Assembly (NCBI GenBank): GCA_001792895.1
Contig: MARA01000009.1
Coordinates: 1,240,001-1,304,000 of the forward strand
Source: Lentinus brumalis
Taxonomy: Eukaryota > Basidiomycota > Agaricomycetes > Polyporales > Polyporaceae
DNA length: 64,000 nucleotides
Direction of reading: 5' to 3'
Position 1 is the first letter of the stretch. Every line of letters begins with the position of its first letter. A program made the translations under genes and the position numbers. Positions 58,730 to 64,000 of the stretch are shown one piece after another. The notes under the pieces are model-generated. The model did no database searches. It was not told the DNA's origin and saw nothing but the letters and a program-made list of their open reading frames with translations.

Positions 58730-61700
58730 CCCATACGCTGGCAGCGACTCGTCCGGAACACGGTTGCTCGTACCTCTCGTAGTCCCGCATCCGCGTAATC
58801 TCCTATGCACTACTGTTCGCGTCTATTGTCGAGTCCGGCTCTCCAATGATTCGCTGTTGCTGCATCTTTGTCCTCAGTGCTCAGTAGTGCCCCGCCACAC
58901 CAATCACATTTTGCAGGCCGAGACAATTGAGTTGATCACTATGTATATTCCTTTGCACCGCGCTCGACAGCTCTCCCGACGCGTCCTATGTACTACTACC
59001 ATAGTAGTACAGCGTTCAGGAGACTGCATATACAGTATGTGTTTATATTATTGTATCCCTCAGCCAACTGCCTAGCAGAGTGCCTTCGATATGCTCCGAT
59101 CGGAGGCGGACCATTCTTGGTCTATATGCACCGTAACATCCGCCGGCGTCGGCCTCCGAGTCGACGCCGGGTCAGAGAAAGTCTCTGGAAATGCAGAGTC
59201 CTCCTCGTCACAAAGTGGCCTCGTCAGTCGACGCCGCGCCGAGACTCCGTCGCAGACCTCGTCCAATGTCGGACTCGGGCCCAAAGAACCGTTCAAGCCT
59301 GTGACTTAGTGAGCGTTGTCTTGCGACATAGAAAGTGGAACGTACTTCGACGACTTGGTTCCCGACTTTGGGCCTCGAATCGTCCCCATCGGCTTAGATA
59401 CGACGGGCCGCAGAGACAGCACACTGGGTGAGTCCATCCTCCCATACTTCGCATACGCACTATCCTCGGCCGCGTGCGTTTCCGTGATGGTCCCAGATGC
59501 GCGATAGATTTCTGTTACTGTCGAGGGAGGTACGATGTCGAAGCTCATCGGCGGATGAGTAGCTGGCCCCACACCTTGCCGCATGAGTTGGCGTGTGCGG
59601 TGGGGTGAGACAGGATTCGTATGCCGGACAGACGTCGTATTCACCAAAACGATGGCTTCGAAGCGGTGTCCATCGCCGGCACTTGTAAAAAGGTGCGAGA
59701 GCAGCCGGGAAGGGCGGCCAGAATGTGCGCGGAGGGGTAGCAGGAGTCGCGACTCGCAAGACGGCGTGCTCGCGCATGTGTAGATCAGATGGGCGTATTT
59801 ATGCATCTCCGTCGACGGGTCCGGCGGCCGCTGCAAATTTGGCGGTGGGGGGGATTATGCTATCACTGCAGGGCATGCGTAAGAAACATATGGCAAGTGA
59901 AGGAACGGCGCGGCACCAAGACACTGCGGCGGGTGAGTTGATAGAATACGAGACAGGCGTGGAGGAGTGAAGCTCGCAATTGATCGATGCTGTCCCGGAG
60001 GCTTGAGGCTGCAGGTTGAGCCTTTGAAGCCTGAGGCTTGCTGGAGTTAGGTGTGAGCGAAGTACAAGGTCATGAGCCTGACGCGTCTCGCAGCAACTGT
60101 TGCAGTAGATCTCGAAGCGAAGCAGAAATTAGTCGTCTCTTCATGTCGGCCATAGTGGTCGTAAGGAGACGGTCGCAAACAGCGACGAACGTTCGCAGAG
60201 CAGGATGTGTCTCTCGCGTGGCGGCCACGTGGGGCATGATGTCACCTTCCCTTACTGTCGACGTCGCCGTCCTCTCCCCACCGACTCACCTCTGTCGCGT
60301 TCACCCTGTTCACCCACCACTCAGCTAGGCCGCACCACCCTCTGTGACATGCTGCATCAATCTCTCTCCGCCGCGGTCAACGACCTCTCGCGCCTGAGAC
60401 ACACGCCCGACTCGGAATCCAGCAACTTGAAGCACTGCTGCAGCTCCGATGCCGCTCATGTTGAAGCCTTCGGCCGTGGTGGGCTCCGTTTTGAACACCC
60501 ATGACCGGCGCCGCTCTGGACGACGCAGCGCTGATCTTCCGCGATGCAACCGCGGGCAACTCGAAGGACTCCGGCGAGTACTGCAGCTTCGTTGCGGCCT
60601 TGGTACACTGTAGTGGCTGCAGCGGCGAGAGCTACCCCGGGAGCCTGGAGACCTTGCCTGCTACATATTGGGATTCTTGCGCCTTTAGTGAGTAGTCGTG
60701 GGTCAACCCTGTTCGCTTGTCCATGCGGAGCAGTCCTCCAACTCGTCCTTGAACGCGTTTCTCATTCGTCGTCTTCAGAATCTAGACCTCCGAGACCCGG
60801 TGATTGTTTTGAACGCCGCTGGTTTGTCAAAGATTGAGGCGCTGCCGACGGAGCGATCCAAGGCCAGGTTCGAGTTGGTCGTGTACCGCGTCGTTTGATG
60901 TTCGCAACGGGCTCGCCCAAATCAATGTTAGTTCTCGCGATTTAATACTGGTTCTCCAGGGATGACTGACCTTGGATTTTTCATAAAACTTGTCTCTGCA
61001 GCTCTCCAACACCACCGCTCGTCCGGACGAAGATCGCCGCCTGCGCGGGCTCTACGAGAGTTCCATGCGAGCGTCGTTCAACCTGCAAGAATCATCCCTG
61101 GTACACGCTCGATTCTGTGGTGGTGTATTCAAGCAGCGCAGCCGTACGGACATCAGCTCGAGGACATTTCGATCATCTTCACTCTGTTCGGGTATAAGGT
61201 GAGTCGTCACCCGCAACACCCGCACCCTCGTTCTCTCATCCCGCGTCCTTCCTCGTGAATGCGCAGCCTGGCTACACGCGCTGGTGTCCCGCAAATGCGC
61301 ATATACCGTCATCCTCGAGCTCGGTTCTGCTCAGTATGCCTCATCTGTCGCCCATCCTCGTGCAAGTCCCGGCGCTCACAGCTCTTCCTCGCCCTTGCCT
61401 TCGCTCTCCGCCGGTTCGCTCTGCTCTGGATCGGCGCATACAGTCACCGTTGGATTCACATTTGTCACAACCGGGCCTTTGGAACCAAACTACGAGGAGC
61501 CTTTGCGCTCGGCCTGGAGTCCGACCTGGAGAAGGGTTACGAGACAAGCTGCGCTCGGGTACAGCTGTGGATGATTTCCGTCGTGGTCCTTGTCTCGGGC
61601 AGTCTGCGCTTGTGGCTCCTGCCTTCGCTGGCGCCGCCGCGTTGCCCAGTCTCTCGCGCGGCCTACTGGATGGAGGGAGAAGTCGGAGGCGGTTGAATAC

Positions 61701-63130
61701 ACAACTGCGTGCCACAAATGGAGGACGTCAAGGTCACTCGCATCGCAATGCTCATCATTCTAGACTGGGGCTCGAGGTGTTCAGCACGACGGCTGAGCTG
61801 GTCCACCTGATGCTCGAATTCGTCGCACTCGGACGCGAGCGGTGCTCCTCATCTCCCCGCCAACACAGCGCTGAACGTCCTCGTAGACAACGCGGTGACG
61901 TCGCGCGACGTCGATGACTGGGGAAATCTAGGATCCTGCGCGTACACTCCTCGGGTCTGCAGGACGACCTCCCAATCTAATTCGTTTCATACGGGACATC
62001 TACATGTTCGTTGCCGTAGTCCGCCGCTTGCATGCGCAAATGAGCATGGGCTGAGTATGGCGCGGATTGGGCGGTGCACGGGCCGCCTGCCTTCTTGCCG
62101 TCTGAGCGGCCTGCACGGGCGGACAACTCAGCGCTCAGCGTCCCGGTACAGAACCGGCTGCAGACGCGTCGACCATGGAGCCGACTCCAATGGATGTTTG
62201 GTATTCACATGGATTTCCTCCGCCTCCACACGCGCCGCATCGTCGTTGGACGATCCTCTTGACCTTAGTACCCATACAGTCGCCTCGGAGCTTCTCTGAG
62301 TCCTTTCGTCTATCGCTGTCCCGTTCATATGCTCTGGACTATCCCCATCTCGTCCTAGTTCTCACTCCAGGTATACGGGCTCTGGTCGTAGTATCCGGCC
62401 TCCATGATCTCAAGGTTTCCTGTCCTGTTCAGACACTACAGACATTCGATCCGCTCGCTGATCAAGAATACGGTGTTGAACGAGTGGTCTTCATTCCTGT
62501 GCGACGACACTACCGAGCTCGTACTTCTAAGTAAGTACTCTGCGGTGCCCATACGTATCTATGTATCTCTATGATGCCTGAGGTATTGATGGTGCTGGAA
62601 ACTTCTGAAAGATCTCCCGAGCACCAGCTTCTATCAGGCAAGTAATCCACGGTATACCTGCCAGGTCGGTGCGCAGCCAGCTCATGCTCACCACGAACAA
62701 CACGGTGGAGGTCCCTCGAGAGTTGAGCTTCCGCGAGGGGAGTTCTGGTTCACTAACCGGTTATGGCGCGTACCGCCACGCTGCACCTGTTCCCTGCGTA
62801 TCGTGGCAGACCGTCGAGCTGTGCAGCCTGCTCGTTGCTCGTGTTCGGTGGAGAAGCGCATACCTGCAGCCAATGTCCACCTTGCGCCGCCGGTGGCTCT
62901 AAAGCCGCATCTGAAGCGGCTACGTGCTCCGGAGCCACCATGCGGCATGTCTTCTCTGCCAGTGCGCGTTCACTTTGACAGGCCATGCACGTCCCTCCCG
63001 TCAGCGTGAGGAAGCATGCAATGTGAGAGCCTCGCGCATCGCTTCAGTCTCTTACTCCCACTCGTCCCATTCCTCGGACTCACATCACTTCTCCCCCTCT
63101 CTACGGTACTCGACAACATCGAGATTCAAG
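58730..63130. repeat. Diverged multi-copy segment, copy 3, and flank of the second DUF6535 gene
   Basis: Blocks such as GTCCTATGTAC near 58984 and 54666, GCGATAGAT near 59501 and 55587, and GGCATGATGTCACCT near 60233 (compare 19566) tie it to copies 1 and 2. Several ~60-codon open frames show no family pattern. The last few hundred bases before 63131 should hold the DUF6535 promoter. Confidence 0.5.
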
Positions 63131-64000
63131 ATGGCCTCCAAATCTACAGACGATCCCGGAAATACCGCTTCTACAACATTCACGGCAGAAACAAACCATG
63201 GCCCGGGGAGTAGCGGCGCACCGAAGGGTGTACCAGAGGCCACGACGCAGGTCCGACCGCTTGTTTTTGGTTGTAGATGGAGCTGACGGTGAGATACAGG
63301 CACCAGTGTCGGCAGCTACGGGAGAATCCGGTGTCGCAACGAGCAGCGGCGTCGCCGGCAGTGAGAGTGCGCAACAAGCCGCCCCGGTACAGGTCAGACT
63401 ATTCGTTCGACCTCTGTGGAACGAGCTGACAACTGAACACAGGAACCCAAGGAAGGAAGGAACTCGAAGCGACCGGAGTGGGAGACCGCCGAGACTCTCG
63501 ATGTGAGTGCTGGTTTCGTGAGTCAAAGCATTGTATTCTACATTCCTCAACCGGCACGCAGAATTACTGGAGTACTAGGAAGACGTTCTTTACGGAGAAG
63601 CAGCGCGCAGATGCTTGGGAGGAGACAGCAACAATTGTGAAGGACTACAGCGACGAGCTGGTCGACCGATGGAATAAGGAGATGGACAACCTGCTCATCT
63701 ATGTATGTCGCCCACATCAGCACCGTTGCCACTTGGGACTGATGTCATTGCCGTGCAGGCGGGGTTGTTCTCGGCGATCCAGACCGCATTCAACATCGAG
63801 TTGTACAAGCGCCTCACTCCCGATCCCGATCCCGATCCTGTCCTCGTCGCCCTCGAGAGGATCTCGGCGCAGCTGAGCGGCTTCGCGGTGAATCCAGCCT
63901 TCGTCAACTCTACACAACCGTCCTTCGTCCTCGGTGATGTCAAGACCCCTCCTGTGCCGCTATGGATCGTCGTGCTCAACGCGCTCTGGTTCTCGAGCCT
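63131..64000 (+). CDS. DUF6535 membrane protein, 5' part
   Basis: Exons 63131-63250, 63300-63392, 63443-63502, 63562-63702 and 63759 to the window end. The first ~90 codons are Thr/Ser/Ala-rich and differ from the other DUF6535 gene, but the third and fourth intron positions agree and the exon carrying RKTFFTEKQRADAWEET is 47 codons in both genes. The DUF6535 signature (AGLFSAIQTAFNIELYKRL) begins exon 5 and the first membrane segment (WIVVLNALWFSS) is just reached at the window edge. It is a paralogue of 51241-54285, in the same orientation, 8.8 kb downstream. Confidence 0.88.

Overview
This window is a gene-poor, transposon-dense stretch of an agaricomycete (mushroom-forming basidiomycete) genome. 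The evidence is GC-rich sequence, many 47-76 bp GT-AG introns, DUF6535 membrane-protein genes, and Kyakuja-Dileera-Zisupton (KDZ) transposases of both CxC1-like and CxC2-like type. One KDZ element carries a TET/JBP dioxygenase gene, an association described for mushroom genomes.

Layout. 1-2357 (+): 3' part of a zinc-finger gene of a multi-copy agaricomycete family. 2762-16970: a ~14.2 kb KDZ element with ~275 bp terminal inverted repeats (TIRs). It holds, all on the minus strand, a six-frame-supported but frameshifted passenger gene (3651-5839), a passenger with an RNase H1 N-terminal-like domain (6009-7264) and a CxC1-type KDZ transposase (7920-16013). That transposase is split by a second transposon (11097-15597) with 26 bp perfect TIRs and a TA target duplication; it encodes a Ulp1-protease/DDE-transposase fusion. 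16971-28496: diverged, mostly non-coding multi-copy segments and a small IFI6/IFI27-like gene (22151-22583). 28498 to at least 46439 (-): a Tad1-like LINE (ORF1, then ORF2 with endonuclease, reverse transcriptase and RNase H). Its ORF2 is split by a 9.3 kb KDZ element (32473-41782) that carries an intact 1,109-residue CxC2-type transposase and a TET/JBP gene. 46440-51240: no recognised gene except one unknown ORF. 51241-54285 and 63131-end (+): two DUF6535 paralogues in the same orientation, with two more ~4 kb diverged repeat segments between them.

The window records two independent nesting events: a TA-targeting Ulp1-DDE transposon inside a KDZ transposase gene, and a KDZ-TET/JBP transposon inside a LINE. 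In both, conceptually removing the insert with one target-site copy restores an open reading frame, so the hosts look young and intact apart from the insertions. The inserted elements themselves appear complete. All exon models are hand-built from splice-site and frame logic and recalled family patterns; no database search was possible.
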